Origin: Profundibacterium mesophilum KAUST100406-0324
GTDB lineage: Bacteria > Pseudomonadota > Alphaproteobacteria > Rhodobacterales > Rhodobacteraceae
Direction: 5' to 3'
Assembly (NCBI RefSeq): GCF_009835145.1
Contig: NZ_APKE01000011.1
Location: 1 to 64,000 of the forward strand
DNA: 64,000 bases
In this document: positions 38,693 through 46,729 of the stretch, piece by piece
Layout of the letters: the number at the start of each line of letters is the position of its first letter
How positions within the stretch are numbered: position 1 is the stretch's first letter
Translations under genes and position numbers: made by a program
The notes under the pieces: model-generated
Seen by the model: the letters and a program-made list of their open reading frames with translations, nothing else
Databases searched by the model: none
Told to the model about the DNA's origin: nothing

Positions 38693-38823
38693 CGCGGCGC
38701 GCCGCCCCCTTCCCCCGCGTCCGCGAGGGAACAGGCGCCGGGCGCGGCCGTTATGCCCCCTGACGAGTGCCGGGGCTCCCCAGCCGCGTGCCGCTCGATA
38801 TTTAGAATGACAGGAGAACGGCA

Positions 38824-39498
38824 ATGAAAATCCTTATGGTTCTGACGTCGCATGACCAGCTCGGCGATACCGGGAACAAGACCGGGTTCTGGCTCGAGGA
38901 ATTCGCCGCACCCTATTACGTGCTGAAGGAATCGGGCGCCGAGATCACCCTCGCCTCGCCCAAGGGCGGGCAGCCGCCGCTCGATCCCAAGAGCGACGAC
39001 GAAAGCGCGCAGACCGAGGCGACGCGCCGCTTCAAATCCGACGACGAGGCGCAGAAGGCCCTATCGCAGACCGTCGAGCTGTCGCAAATCGATGCCTCGC
39101 AATTCGACGCGGTCTTCTTTCCCGGCGGCCATGGCCCGATGTGGGATCTCGCCGAGAGCGATGTCAGCCGCAAGCTCATCGAGGCCTTTGCCAAGGCCGA
39201 TCGCCCGATCGGCGCCGTCTGCCACGCGCCGGCGGTCTTCCGTCATGTCGAGGGCACCGACGGCAAGCCGCTGGTCGATGGCCGCAAGGTGACCGGCTTC
39301 ACCAACACCGAGGAAGAGGCCGTCGGCCTGACCGACGTGGTGCCCTTCCTGCTCGAGGACATGCTCAAGGAGAAGGGCGGCGATTATCGCAAGGGCGAAG
39401 ATTGGGCACCCTTCGTCCTGGTCGACGGCAAGCTCGTCACCGGCCAGAACCCTGCATCCTCCGAGGAGGCCGCGCGCAAGCTGCTCGAACTGATCTGA
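38824..39498 (+). CDS. DJ-1/PfpI family protein, Hsp31-like
   Basis: Protein of 224 residues with the class I glutamine amidotransferase-like fold. Catalytic Cys133-His134 sits in GAVCHAPAVF, with Glu25 in WLEEFAAPYY, matching the glyoxalase III / Hsp31 chaperone subgroup (DJ-1 superfamily). Likely detoxifies methylglyoxal or acts as a stress deglycase; I cannot separate these. AGGAG lies 5-6 bases before ATG. It stands alone between the epimerase and the convergent DprE2-like gene. Confidence 0.9.
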   Translation: MKILMVLTSHDQLGDTGNKTGFWLEEFAAPYYVLKESGAEITLASPKGGQPPLDPKSDDESAQTEATRRFKSDDEAQKALSQTVELSQIDASQFDAVFFPGGHGPMWDLAESDVSRKLIEAFAKADRPIGAVCHAPAVFRHVEGTDGKPLVDGRKVTGFTNTEEEAVGLTDVVPFLLEDMLKEKGGDYRKGEDWAPFVLVDGKLVTGQNPASSEEAARKLLELI

Positions 39499-39616
39499 GC
39501 GTTCCGGCGGGCCCTCGGGTTGGGGCCCGCCGCGATCACGTCCGAGGACCCCGCGGGCTCGCGCCTTTGTCTGTGGGTGCCCCGCGCGGGGGCCGGGCGG
39601 CGATCCCGGCGCCCGC

Positions 39617-40354
39617 TCAGAGCGACATGCGCTTGAAGAGCCGCTCCGGGACGAGGCCGATGATCCCCATGACTGCCCGCCAGACCGGCCTGACATAGAT
39701 CACGTCGCGCCGCCGCTCGGCCGCCCGCCAGATCGCCGCCGCCACCTCCTCCGGCTGCGCGGTCAGCTTTGGCGGCAAATCCATTCCCTCCGTCATCCGT
39801 GTCGCGACGAACCCCGGCAGGACCGTGACGACATGCACTCCCCGCCCCGCCAGACGGTTGCGCAGCCCGGAGAGGAAGGCGGTGAAGCCGGCCTTGGACG
39901 CGCCATAGACATAGTTCGACGCGCGCCCCCGCAGCCCGGCGACCGAACTGATCCCGACGATGACGCCGCTGCCGCGCGCCTCGAAACGCTCCGCCAATAC
40001 CGACAGGATGCTGGCCGGCCCTTCGAAATTGGATCGCATCACCTGTGCGGCCGCGACGGGATCCGCCGCGCTCCGCGCCTGATCGCCCATCAGCCCCACC
40101 GCGCAGATCACCGTGCCCGGAAGGGCGGGAAGCGCATCGACGAAGCCGGCATGGGCCGGCAGATCGAGCACGTCGAACTCGTGCAGGCTCACCTCCACCC
40201 CGTGCCGCAACTCCAGATCGTCCCGATCGGGCCCGAGCGCGGCGCTGCGCCTTGCGGCAAGCTGAATGGGATGGCCCCTGGCGGCGAAATGCCGGGCGCA
40301 GGCGCGGGCGATGTCCGAGCGGGCACCGAGGATCAGAACGGGTGTCTTGCTCAC
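39617..40354 (-). CDS. dprE2: DprE2-like decaprenylphosphoryl-2-keto-ribose reductase (SDR)
   Basis: Short-chain dehydrogenase of 245 residues. NAD-binding GARSDIARACA at 10-20, catalytic Ser137 and Tyr150/Lys154 in YVYGASKAG. In mycobacteria DprE2 reduces decaprenylphosphoryl-2-keto-erythro-pentose to decaprenylphosphoryl-arabinose (DPA) after DprE1. Its GTG start at 40354 overlaps the stop of the DprE1-like gene (GTGA), so it is translationally coupled. The resemblance and the pairing support the function. Confidence 0.85.
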   Translation of the reverse strand: MSKTPVLILGARSDIARACARHFAARGHPIQLAARRSAALGPDRDDLELRHGVEVSLHEFDVLDLPAHAGFVDALPALPGTVICAVGLMGDQARSAADPVAAAQVMRSNFEGPASILSVLAERFEARGSGVIVGISSVAGLRGRASNYVYGASKAGFTAFLSGLRNRLAGRGVHVVTVLPGFVATRMTEGMDLPPKLTAQPEEVAAAIWRAAERRRDVIYVRPVWRAVMGIIGLVPERLFKRMSL

Positions 40355-41679
40355 AGATCGAGCCTTTCGGATTGGGCCGAGGCGAGGCCGGGTTGCAGTC
40401 CCTCGGCCACCCGAAGGGCGGCGAGGGTGGCGAAACGCGGATCCGACCGGTGCAGGGTTCGCGACGACATGCGCGCATCCTTCGCCAAGTAGAACCGTCC
40501 GCCATGCTCGATCGTGATCCGGTCGAGCCGTTCCATCAATGCCAGGGTGCGCGCGCTGGCGGGGAAATCGAGCGCGAGGGTATAGCCCTCGAGCGGGAAG
40601 GAGATCGGGCCGGATTGCGGGCCGAGCCTCTTGAGCACCGCGAGAAAGGAGCCCGATCCCGCCGCCGCAAGCGCATCCAGAAGTGCCCGGAGCCCGCCCT
40701 GCGCCTGCGTCAGGGGCAAGGCGCATTGGAACTGCACGAAGCCGCGCCGTCCGTAGATCCGGTTCCAGCCCAGCATCGCGTCGAGCGGATAGAAGAAGCC
40801 GTCCCAATCGACGAGGCGGGTGCCTTGCCGCGCGCGACCGCTTGCATGGTAAAGCGCGTTGAAAAGGCGCAGCGTGCGCCCGTTGAGGATGCGGCCCGGC
40901 ACGAAGGGCGGCACCTTGCGCTGGCGCCGGGCCGGAACCGCCAGCGGCGCGGCGCGCAGTTCAGGCGGCAGGCTCGCCGCCGGCGCATGCTCGCCGAGCA
41001 TCACCAGCGCCCGGCCCGCCGCCTGCCCGCGCGCGAGGCAATCGATCCAGGCAACCGAGTAGGGTGCATGGGCCGCCGCCTCGAAAGCGGCCATCGCCCC
41101 CGCGAGATCGGGCACGGCGCGCGTCGTCTGCCTGATCCAGCCGCTCTCGACGCGGCGCAGGCGGATTGCCGCGCGGACAATCACCCCCGTCAGGCCCATC
41201 CCGCCGATCGTCCATTCGAAAAGTTCGGAATTTCGGTCGGGGCCGCAGCGGCGGATGACGCCGTCCGGTCCGGCAAGATCGATCCAGTCCACGACATGGC
41301 GCATGCCCCCGTTGCGGTGATGGTTCTTGCCATGCACATCGGCCGCGAGCATCCCTCCCAGCGTGACGAACTTGGTGCCGGGCGTCACGGCCGGGAACCA
41401 GCCGCGCGGCAGGAACGCGTCGATGATGTCGCAAAGCAGAACGCCGGCCTCGGCGACCAGTTGGCCGCGCGCTGGATCGAAGGCGAGCATCCGGTCGAGA
41501 TGACGGGTCGAGATGGTGCGCTGCGCGCCGATCGCACTATCGCCATAGGCGCGGCCATTGCCCCGCGCGATCGCCCCGCCGCCATCCGATGCCACCGCGG
41601 CGGCCAGCGCCTCGGGGCCGCGGGGCATCAAGAGATCCGTGGCGCGAGGGGTGCGACGGCCCCAACCGGTGAGCTTCAT
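40351..41679 (-). CDS. dprE1: DprE1-like FAD-dependent decaprenylphosphoryl-ribose oxidase
   Basis: FAD-binding (PCMH-type) oxidoreductase of 442 residues: N-terminal PMCH stretch ARGNGRAYGDSAIG, FAD-binding GTKFVTLGGMLAADVHGKNHH with the characteristic His, and C-terminal ARA-oxidase-like region. DprE1 oxidises decaprenylphosphoryl-ribose at C2'. The start overlaps the stop of the GtrA gene (ATGA). The order GtrA-DprE1-DprE2 is that of Rv3789-Rv3790-Rv3791. Confidence 0.87.
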   Translation of the reverse strand: MKLTGWGRRTPRATDLLMPRGPEALAAAVASDGGGAIARGNGRAYGDSAIGAQRTISTRHLDRMLAFDPARGQLVAEAGVLLCDIIDAFLPRGWFPAVTPGTKFVTLGGMLAADVHGKNHHRNGGMRHVVDWIDLAGPDGVIRRCGPDRNSELFEWTIGGMGLTGVIVRAAIRLRRVESGWIRQTTRAVPDLAGAMAAFEAAAHAPYSVAWIDCLARGQAAGRALVMLGEHAPAASLPPELRAAPLAVPARRQRKVPPFVPGRILNGRTLRLFNALYHASGRARQGTRLVDWDGFFYPLDAMLGWNRIYGRRGFVQFQCALPLTQAQGGLRALLDALAAAGSGSFLAVLKRLGPQSGPISFPLEGYTLALDFPASARTLALMERLDRITIEHGGRFYLAKDARMSSRTLHRSDPRFATLAALRVAEGLQPGLASAQSERLDL

Positions 41680-42146
41680 GACGCCGCCCATGCGGGCTGG
41701 GCAAAGACGAACCGCCTGTCGAGATGATATTTCAGCCAGTAGCCACCACCAAGGCCAAGGGCCGCGCCGAGCTCGCGCATTCCATCCGTTTGCCAAATAA
41801 CCCAGAAGAGTGTCTCGCTCGCCCAGAAAAGCGCGGTGGTCAGCCCGCCGGTGGCCGAATAGAGACCGAACCTGTGCCCCTCCGCCAGCGGCCCGAGGGG
41901 GCGGGCACCGAAGATCCAGCGCCGGTCGAGACCGTATTTCACCACGAGCCCCGCGATCGTCCCGAGGCCCAGCGCCAAGGCGAAGATCGCCCAGCCATCC
42001 GCCTGCGCGAGCACGGCACGCTGCGTTCCGAGATTGATCGCCGCCGCCGCAAGGGCGAAGCCCGCATAACGCAGCGCCAGCATCCGCCGGCCGATCCGGC
42101 CGGGTGTCCGGCCTGCCCCATCGGCACCAACGCGCCGCTCGATCAT
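41676..42146 (-). CDS. GtrA-family membrane protein
   Basis: Protein of 156 residues with four hydrophobic segments, characteristic of GtrA/Rv3789-type proteins proposed to move polyprenyl-phospho sugars across the membrane or recruit glycosyltransferases. The C-terminal YWLKYHLDRRFVF is typical. ATG at 42146 has GGGAG 6 bases upstream on the minus strand, better than an upstream 42179 start. First gene of the coupled GtrA-dprE1-dprE2 operon; no UbiA-type DPPR synthase or arabinosyltransferase gene is seen in the window. Confidence 0.88.
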   Translation of the reverse strand: MIERRVGADGAGRTPGRIGRRMLALRYAGFALAAAAINLGTQRAVLAQADGWAIFALALGLGTIAGLVVKYGLDRRWIFGARPLGPLAEGHRFGLYSATGGLTTALFWASETLFWVIWQTDGMRELGAALGLGGGYWLKYHLDRRFVFAQPAWAAS

Positions 42147-42267
42147 CACGCTCTCCCGCTTGCAGTCCCACCCGGTCACAGATCACGGTCCGGTGGCGGC
42201 AAGCCGGCGAGGGCAAGGCAATTGATCGACCATCGCGCCCGCTCCCCGGCCCTGCCTCCGGCCCCGG

Positions 42268-42882
42268 TCAGATGAAGCCCGCCTCCTTGGCGATGACCAC
42301 GGCATGGGTCCTGTTGCGCGCCGAGAGCTTGCGGCTCAGCGTCTTCACATGCACCTTGATCGTCACTTCCTCAAGATCGAGATCGCGCGCGATTTCCTTG
42401 TTCGCCTTGCCCATCGACAGGCCGCTCAGGACCTCGCGCTCGCGCTTGGTCAGTTGCGCATGCAGCGGGTGTTCCGCCTTGCAAGGCGTCGCCGCCATGA
42501 ACTCAACGGGCGCATAGATCTCGCCAGCTGCCATGAATTTGACGGCATTCACCAGCGAGCGACCCGACATCGTCTTGGGCAGGAAGCCCGCCGCGCCGGC
42601 GGCAAGCGCATCCTGCGCGATTGCCGGCGTCGCGGTGCCCGACACGATGCCGACGGGCTTGCCCCCATTGCACGCGATCGCCCGTCCGAGCCCCTCGAGC
42701 TTGTGCATCCCTGGCATGTCGTAATCGAGCAGGACGATGTCGAACGCGCCCTCCGCTTCGATCCTCTCCAATGCCTCGCCAAGCGATCCGGCCACCTGGA
42801 CATGGATCGAACCCCTGGACGTCAGGAAGGCCGCGATCGTGTCGCGAACGAGATCGTGGTCATCGGCGATCAGGACGTCCAT
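42268..42882 (-). CDS. LuxR-type response regulator
   Basis: Protein of 204 residues. Receiver domain about 1-120 with acidic pocket Asp7/Asp8 and phospho-acceptor Asp53 (VLLDYDMPG), and a C-terminal LuxR-type HTH about 137-200 (LTKREREVLSGLSMGKANKEIA). Divergent from the SUOX-like/hybrid kinase pair, so it is a plausible target of that kinase, but the hybrid kinase has its own receiver and Hpt. ATG 42882 has GGAG 9 bases upstream; an ATG at 42891 is nearer. A 16-bp hairpin sits in the leader. Confidence 0.88.
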   Translation of the reverse strand: MDVLIADDHDLVRDTIAAFLTSRGSIHVQVAGSLGEALERIEAEGAFDIVLLDYDMPGMHKLEGLGRAIACNGGKPVGIVSGTATPAIAQDALAAGAAGFLPKTMSGRSLVNAVKFMAAGEIYAPVEFMAATPCKAEHPLHAQLTKREREVLSGLSMGKANKEIARDLDLEEVTIKVHVKTLSRKLSARNRTHAVVIAKEAGFI

Positions 42883-42914
42883 CGGCGCCATCTCCAGCGG
42901 GAAAGTCGGAACCC

Positions 42915-42951
42915 GCCCCCTTGCCGCGGCACCGGGCCGCGGCAAGGGGGC
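42915..42951 (-). promoter_or_regulatory. 16-bp perfect hairpin in leader of LuxR regulator
   Basis: GCCCCCTTGCCGCGGC at 42915-42930 pairs fully with 42936-42951, loop ACCGG. It lies 33-69 bp upstream of the regulator's start codon and has no T-tract on either side. It could be an attenuator or mRNA-protecting structure for the 42268-42882 gene, or a terminator for antisense transcripts. Function is not determinable from sequence. Confidence 0.55.
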
Positions 42952-43039
42952 GTGCCTACTATTGTGTCTAGCACACGCATCTGTGACGGTATACCTGTTT
43001 GGGCCGGCGGATAAGGCGACCATACCGAAGGTTTCACCC

Positions 43040-43055
43040 TTATACATTCGTATAA
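43040..43055. promoter_or_regulatory. TTATAC-ATTC-GTATAA palindrome
   Basis: Perfect 6-4-6 inverted repeat followed by another TTATAC half-site at 43061-43066. It lies in the divergent promoter region of the LuxR regulator and the SUOX-like/kinase pair, AT-rich against the GC-rich background. A good operator candidate for the neighbouring LuxR regulator or another dimeric factor. Confidence 0.45.
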
Positions 43056-43069
43056 TCACCTTATACGGA

Positions 43070-43084
43070 TTAACGCATGATTAA
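43070..43084 (+). promoter_or_regulatory. full CtrA-type binding site TTAA-N7-TTAA
   Basis: TTAA-CGCATGA-TTAA followed by CC, matching the CtrA consensus TTAA-N7-TTAAC. It lies 59-73 bp upstream of the SUOX-like start codon, a plausible position over a -35 region. I found no other full site in the intergenic regions of this GC-rich window. Regulation by CtrA is inferred. Confidence 0.6.
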
Positions 43085-43142
43085 CCCGGAACCTCCATGT
43101 AACTTGGGGTGGTACAGACCATCAAGGCCCGGAGGGAAGTTC

Positions 43143-43649
43143 ATGCTGCAACCGTTCCAACCGTCGCATCCGCGCCGTTTCCTCGTCCTGGCGGGACTGC
43201 TTGCCGCCCTCGCGACGCCAGGCGCGGCGCAGGAGCCGGTCCTCACGGTCGACGGCCTCCTTGATGAAAAGCTAAACGAGACAGAGCTTTCATTCGACAT
43301 GGCCGCGCTCGCGGCGATGCCCGTCACGCAGTTCACCACCGAGACGATCTGGACCGAAGGGCCGCAGACCTTCACCGGCGTGCCGTTGCACGAGTTCCGC
43401 GAGATGGCCGCCGAAGATGCTGAGACTTTCCGTGCGACAGCCCTCAATAACTATGCGATCACCATTCCCTTCAGCGATGCAGTCGAGGATGGTCCCATCA
43501 TCGCATATGCGCTCAACGGTGCCCCGATGTCGCGCCGCGGCAAGGGGCCCTTGTGGATTGTCTATCCTTATGACGACAACCCGGCCTACAAGTCCGAGAC
43601 CATCTATAGCAGGAGCATCTGGCAGCTCGAACGCGTAACCCTCGAATGA
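43143..43649 (+). CDS. exported SUOX-like (oxidoreductase molybdopterin-binding fold) protein without cysteine
   Basis: Protein of 168 residues: signal peptide at about 12-30 (RRFLVLAGLLAALATPGAAQ, possibly Tat-like RRFL), then a domain resembling the sulfite oxidase-family molybdopterin fold (LTVDGLLDE..., FTGVPLHEFREMAAED, NNYAITIPFSDA, MSRRGKGPLWIVYPYD). The normal Mo-ligating cysteine is absent: the protein has no Cys anywhere, so it is unlikely to be an enzyme and may bind a ligand. ATG 43143 has GGAGG 7-8 bases upstream. Its stop overlaps the start of the hybrid kinase (ATGA), so the two are coupled, and it is likely a sensory partner for that kinase. Confidence 0.75.
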   Translation: MLQPFQPSHPRRFLVLAGLLAALATPGAAQEPVLTVDGLLDEKLNETELSFDMAALAAMPVTQFTTETIWTEGPQTFTGVPLHEFREMAAEDAETFRATALNNYAITIPFSDAVEDGPIIAYALNGAPMSRRGKGPLWIVYPYDDNPAYKSETIYSRSIWQLERVTLE

Positions 43650-46387
43650 CAACTGCGGTCTTCAGTGCGAAGGCAAGGCGATTGCGTGAATGGGTTGCCG
43701 GCCTTGGCAAGAAGGCTCCGCTGCGCCATGCCGGGGCTATCGGACTTACTGCCGCGATCGGCGCGCTGGCACTTCTGTGCATTCACCTGTTCGACAGGAT
43801 CGGCGCGCTGCGGGCCCTGCCCTACGACAATCTGCAATGGAGCCTGTCACAGCTCGAGGTGGACCATCTGCGTATGCTGCTCAGCCTCGAGCAGCTCGAG
43901 GATGACGAGAGCGATGTGGAGGCGTTCCGCAAGGCCTATGACATCTTCTACAGCCGGGTGACCCTGATCTCCAACGGAAGCGCGGCCGCCGATGTCCATC
44001 TCGACCCGGCCCTGCATCACCAGCATGAGCTGCTCCGAAGCTTTCTAAGGAACACGGTGGAGATCATTGACGGCAGCGACGCCGCATTTCTGGCGAGGCT
44101 GCCTGAATTCAAGACCGAGCTTGCCAGGGTATCCGAGGTGCCGCGCCGCCTGTCGCTGAGCGCCGTCGAGATGTCGGCGCGCATGTCCGATGCCGACAGG
44201 GCCGAGATCGTCCGCCTCCTCAAATCGACCGGCGCGTTCGGCGCGATCGTCTTGCTGGCCCTGTCCGCGGCCTATCTCTTCCTGCGCCGGCAACGCGGCG
44301 AGCTCAATCGCAGGGCACGGCGCCTCGAGCAGGCCGGAGAAATGCGCGATTCGATCCTGCGCGCCTCGCTCGATGCGATCATCGTGCTCGACGCGAAGGG
44401 AATCGTCTGCGATTTCAACGGATCGGCGGAAAAGATATTCGGCTTCTCGCGTGAGGAGGTCATCGGCAGGCCGATGGGCGAATCGCTCGTTCCGGCCCGT
44501 TTCCGCGCGGCACACGCCAAGGGATTGGCAACCTACGAGAGCCGCGACACATCGGCCATCGTCGATAAGGGCCGGATTGAGCTGACCGCGCTCCATGCCG
44601 AGGGCCATGAACTGCCGATCGAGCTGTCGATCTCGGAAACCTCCGGTCAGAACGGACCTCTCTTCGTCTCCTACATCCGCGACATCACCGACATCCGTCG
44701 TGCGCAGGCCGAATTGCAGGAGGCGCGCGACAAGGCGATCTCCGCGAACCGGGCGAAATCGCGGTTCTTCGCGATCATGAGCCACGAGATGCGCACCCCC
44801 TTGAACGGGATCGTCTCCTCGCTGGAGCTGCTCAGGACGGAGCCGCTGAACGAGACGCAGCTCAACTTCCTGCGTATCGCCGAATCATCCAGCGAGGTCC
44901 TGCTCAGCCATATCGACGATGTGCTCGATATCGAGAAGATCAATGCCGGCAACACGAACCAACCCCCCGTCCGCATCACGATGGAGCATTTCGTCCCCGC
45001 CCTGCTCGACGGCATGCGTCCCGCCGCGCAGGCACAGGATACCGAGGTCAACTGGTCCGTGACGGGAGATACCGCACCTCTCATGGCGCCGCCGCGCATG
45101 CTGCAGCAGATCCTGACCAACCTCGTGAGCAACGCCATCAAGTTCACCTCCGGCGGCCACGTCCGGGTCGACACGCGGATGAGCCGGATGGAGGACGATC
45201 TGTGCCGGCTCGTGCTGAGCATCAGCGACACGGGAACGGGGATCGCAGAAAAGGCCCAGGAAACCATCTTCGACGATTTCATTTCCGCCGATTCTCCCTA
45301 CGAGCGCAGCTCGACCGGCACGGGTCTCGGTCTTGGCATCGTGCGGCGGCTGGTCGAGCGGCTCGATGGCACGGTCCGGTGCGAGAGCGAGGCCGGGAAG
45401 GGTTCGACATTCACCGTCGAGCTCGTGCTGCCTTACTCGGGTCCGCGCGAGCTCGTGATCGCGCCATCCGATCCCGGCGGCGATCACGATTGCCCGGACG
45501 ACGACGCGCAAGCCGGCCTCGTCTTCGCCGATGCGCCGCGTTCCGCCACACTGCCCGCGGCCGTGGCGCCTTCGCCGCAGCTGCCCACGGACGGGCGGAT
45601 CGTGCCGATGCGCATTCTCGTCGTGGATGACGATGCCAACAATCGCGAACTGCTCGACATCAGGTTGCGGCGCGAAGGTCATATGGTCAGTCTTGCCAGC
45701 GACGGCTTCGAAGCCGTCCACTTGGCCAGCAAGAGCCGGTTCGACCTCATCTTGATGGATATCAGCCTTCCGAACATGTCCGGAACCCGCGCCACCCGCG
45801 AGATCAGGGCCTCGCGCGCCATGTCGCGGCAGGCACCGATCTACGCCGTCACGGCGCATGCGATGCCCGAGGAAATACGCGAATTCGAGGCCGCCGGAAT
45901 GGCAGGCTGCCTGATCAAGCCGATACGGGCGCGCGAATTGCACAGCCTTCTGGCCGAGATCACGCCCCAGAACGCCCCGGGCGAAAGCGGGCCCGCGCCG
46001 CAGGATCACTGTGTCCCCACGCTCGATCATGAATGCTTGACCGCCCTCGAAACCCTGCTTGGCGCGGATAACAGGACCGAAAGGCTGTCGGTCTTCCTGC
46101 TGGAGGGCAACCATTCGCTTCAGCAGATCGGCGCGGCCGCCGAGGCGCGGGATTTCCAGACGCTCGCCGCCCTGTCGCACCGCTTCGCGGGGGCCTGCGC
46201 CACGTTCGGCGCCGCCGCAATGAACTCGCTCCTAGGGGCGGTGGAGCAGCAGGCGAAAAGTGGGCAGAAGGCACGCGAGCTCGGCGATTTGGGCGAATGC
46301 TGGGCCATCACCCTCGACGCCTACTCGAACGGCGCGCATATCGCGGCGAAGGGCACGAACCGGCCGCCAGTTCATGCGAAAGTATAG
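43646..46387 (+). CDS. hybrid sensor histidine kinase with PAS, receiver and Hpt domains
   Basis: Protein of 913 residues. Two membrane segments (about 28-48 and 196-215) flank a periplasmic sensor domain (about 50-195); PAS about 232-345; HisKA with His380 (MSHEMRTPLNG); HATPase about 480-600 (NLVSNAIKF, DTGTGI, GTGLGL); receiver about 655-770 with Asp705; and an Hpt domain about 795-895 with His845 in LSHRFAGACATFGA. The phosphorelay is internally complete up to Hpt, so an external regulator, perhaps the divergent LuxR protein, is the probable output. Coupled to the SUOX-like gene by a 4-bp overlap. Confidence 0.93.
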   Translation: MTTAVFSAKARRLREWVAGLGKKAPLRHAGAIGLTAAIGALALLCIHLFDRIGALRALPYDNLQWSLSQLEVDHLRMLLSLEQLEDDESDVEAFRKAYDIFYSRVTLISNGSAAADVHLDPALHHQHELLRSFLRNTVEIIDGSDAAFLARLPEFKTELARVSEVPRRLSLSAVEMSARMSDADRAEIVRLLKSTGAFGAIVLLALSAAYLFLRRQRGELNRRARRLEQAGEMRDSILRASLDAIIVLDAKGIVCDFNGSAEKIFGFSREEVIGRPMGESLVPARFRAAHAKGLATYESRDTSAIVDKGRIELTALHAEGHELPIELSISETSGQNGPLFVSYIRDITDIRRAQAELQEARDKAISANRAKSRFFAIMSHEMRTPLNGIVSSLELLRTEPLNETQLNFLRIAESSSEVLLSHIDDVLDIEKINAGNTNQPPVRITMEHFVPALLDGMRPAAQAQDTEVNWSVTGDTAPLMAPPRMLQQILTNLVSNAIKFTSGGHVRVDTRMSRMEDDLCRLVLSISDTGTGIAEKAQETIFDDFISADSPYERSSTGTGLGLGIVRRLVERLDGTVRCESEAGKGSTFTVELVLPYSGPRELVIAPSDPGGDHDCPDDDAQAGLVFADAPRSATLPAAVAPSPQLPTDGRIVPMRILVVDDDANNRELLDIRLRREGHMVSLASDGFEAVHLASKSRFDLILMDISLPNMSGTRATREIRASRAMSRQAPIYAVTAHAMPEEIREFEAAGMAGCLIKPIRARELHSLLAEITPQNAPGESGPAPQDHCVPTLDHECLTALETLLGADNRTERLSVFLLEGNHSLQQIGAAAEARDFQTLAALSHRFAGACATFGAAAMNSLLGAVEQQAKSGQKARELGDLGECWAITLDAYSNGAHIAAKGTNRPPVHAKV

Positions 46388-46525
46388 CGGCAAGCCCTCC
46401 TTTTGAGACGGCGCCTCATGCCATCGCACGATACGCCGCCACGCATCCATTCTGTATAAAAAAAGCATGAACTGGATGCGGCCCGATCCCCTGGCATCGG
46501 CCCGCCAACGCGCAGGAGTTGCCCC

Positions 46526-46729
46526 ATGGATATCGATTGGCTCTTTTCCGTTCTCGACGACCTCGAAACCTTGGCGTGGGAGCATCGCCTCGACGATACC
46601 GCGCTCCAGATATGGAAGACGAGGCGCGTTGCCGAGCGGAATATCATCGCCCTTGCACAGGGCGCCGCGACCCGGGCGTCGGTGACGGTGTCGACCGCTT
46701 GCGCGGAACCCAACCCCTTGCTGCACTGA
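46526..46729 (+). CDS. small hypothetical protein
   Basis: Predicted 67 residues. AGGAG lies 7 bases upstream of ATG 46526, and the N-terminal part (MDIDWLFSVLDDLETLAWEH) is coherent and acidic-helical. The last third is less convincing and may read past a decayed end. It lies in a region otherwise lacking clear genes. Family unknown. Confidence 0.45.
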   Translation: MDIDWLFSVLDDLETLAWEHRLDDTALQIWKTRRVAERNIIALAQGAATRASVTVSTACAEPNPLLH

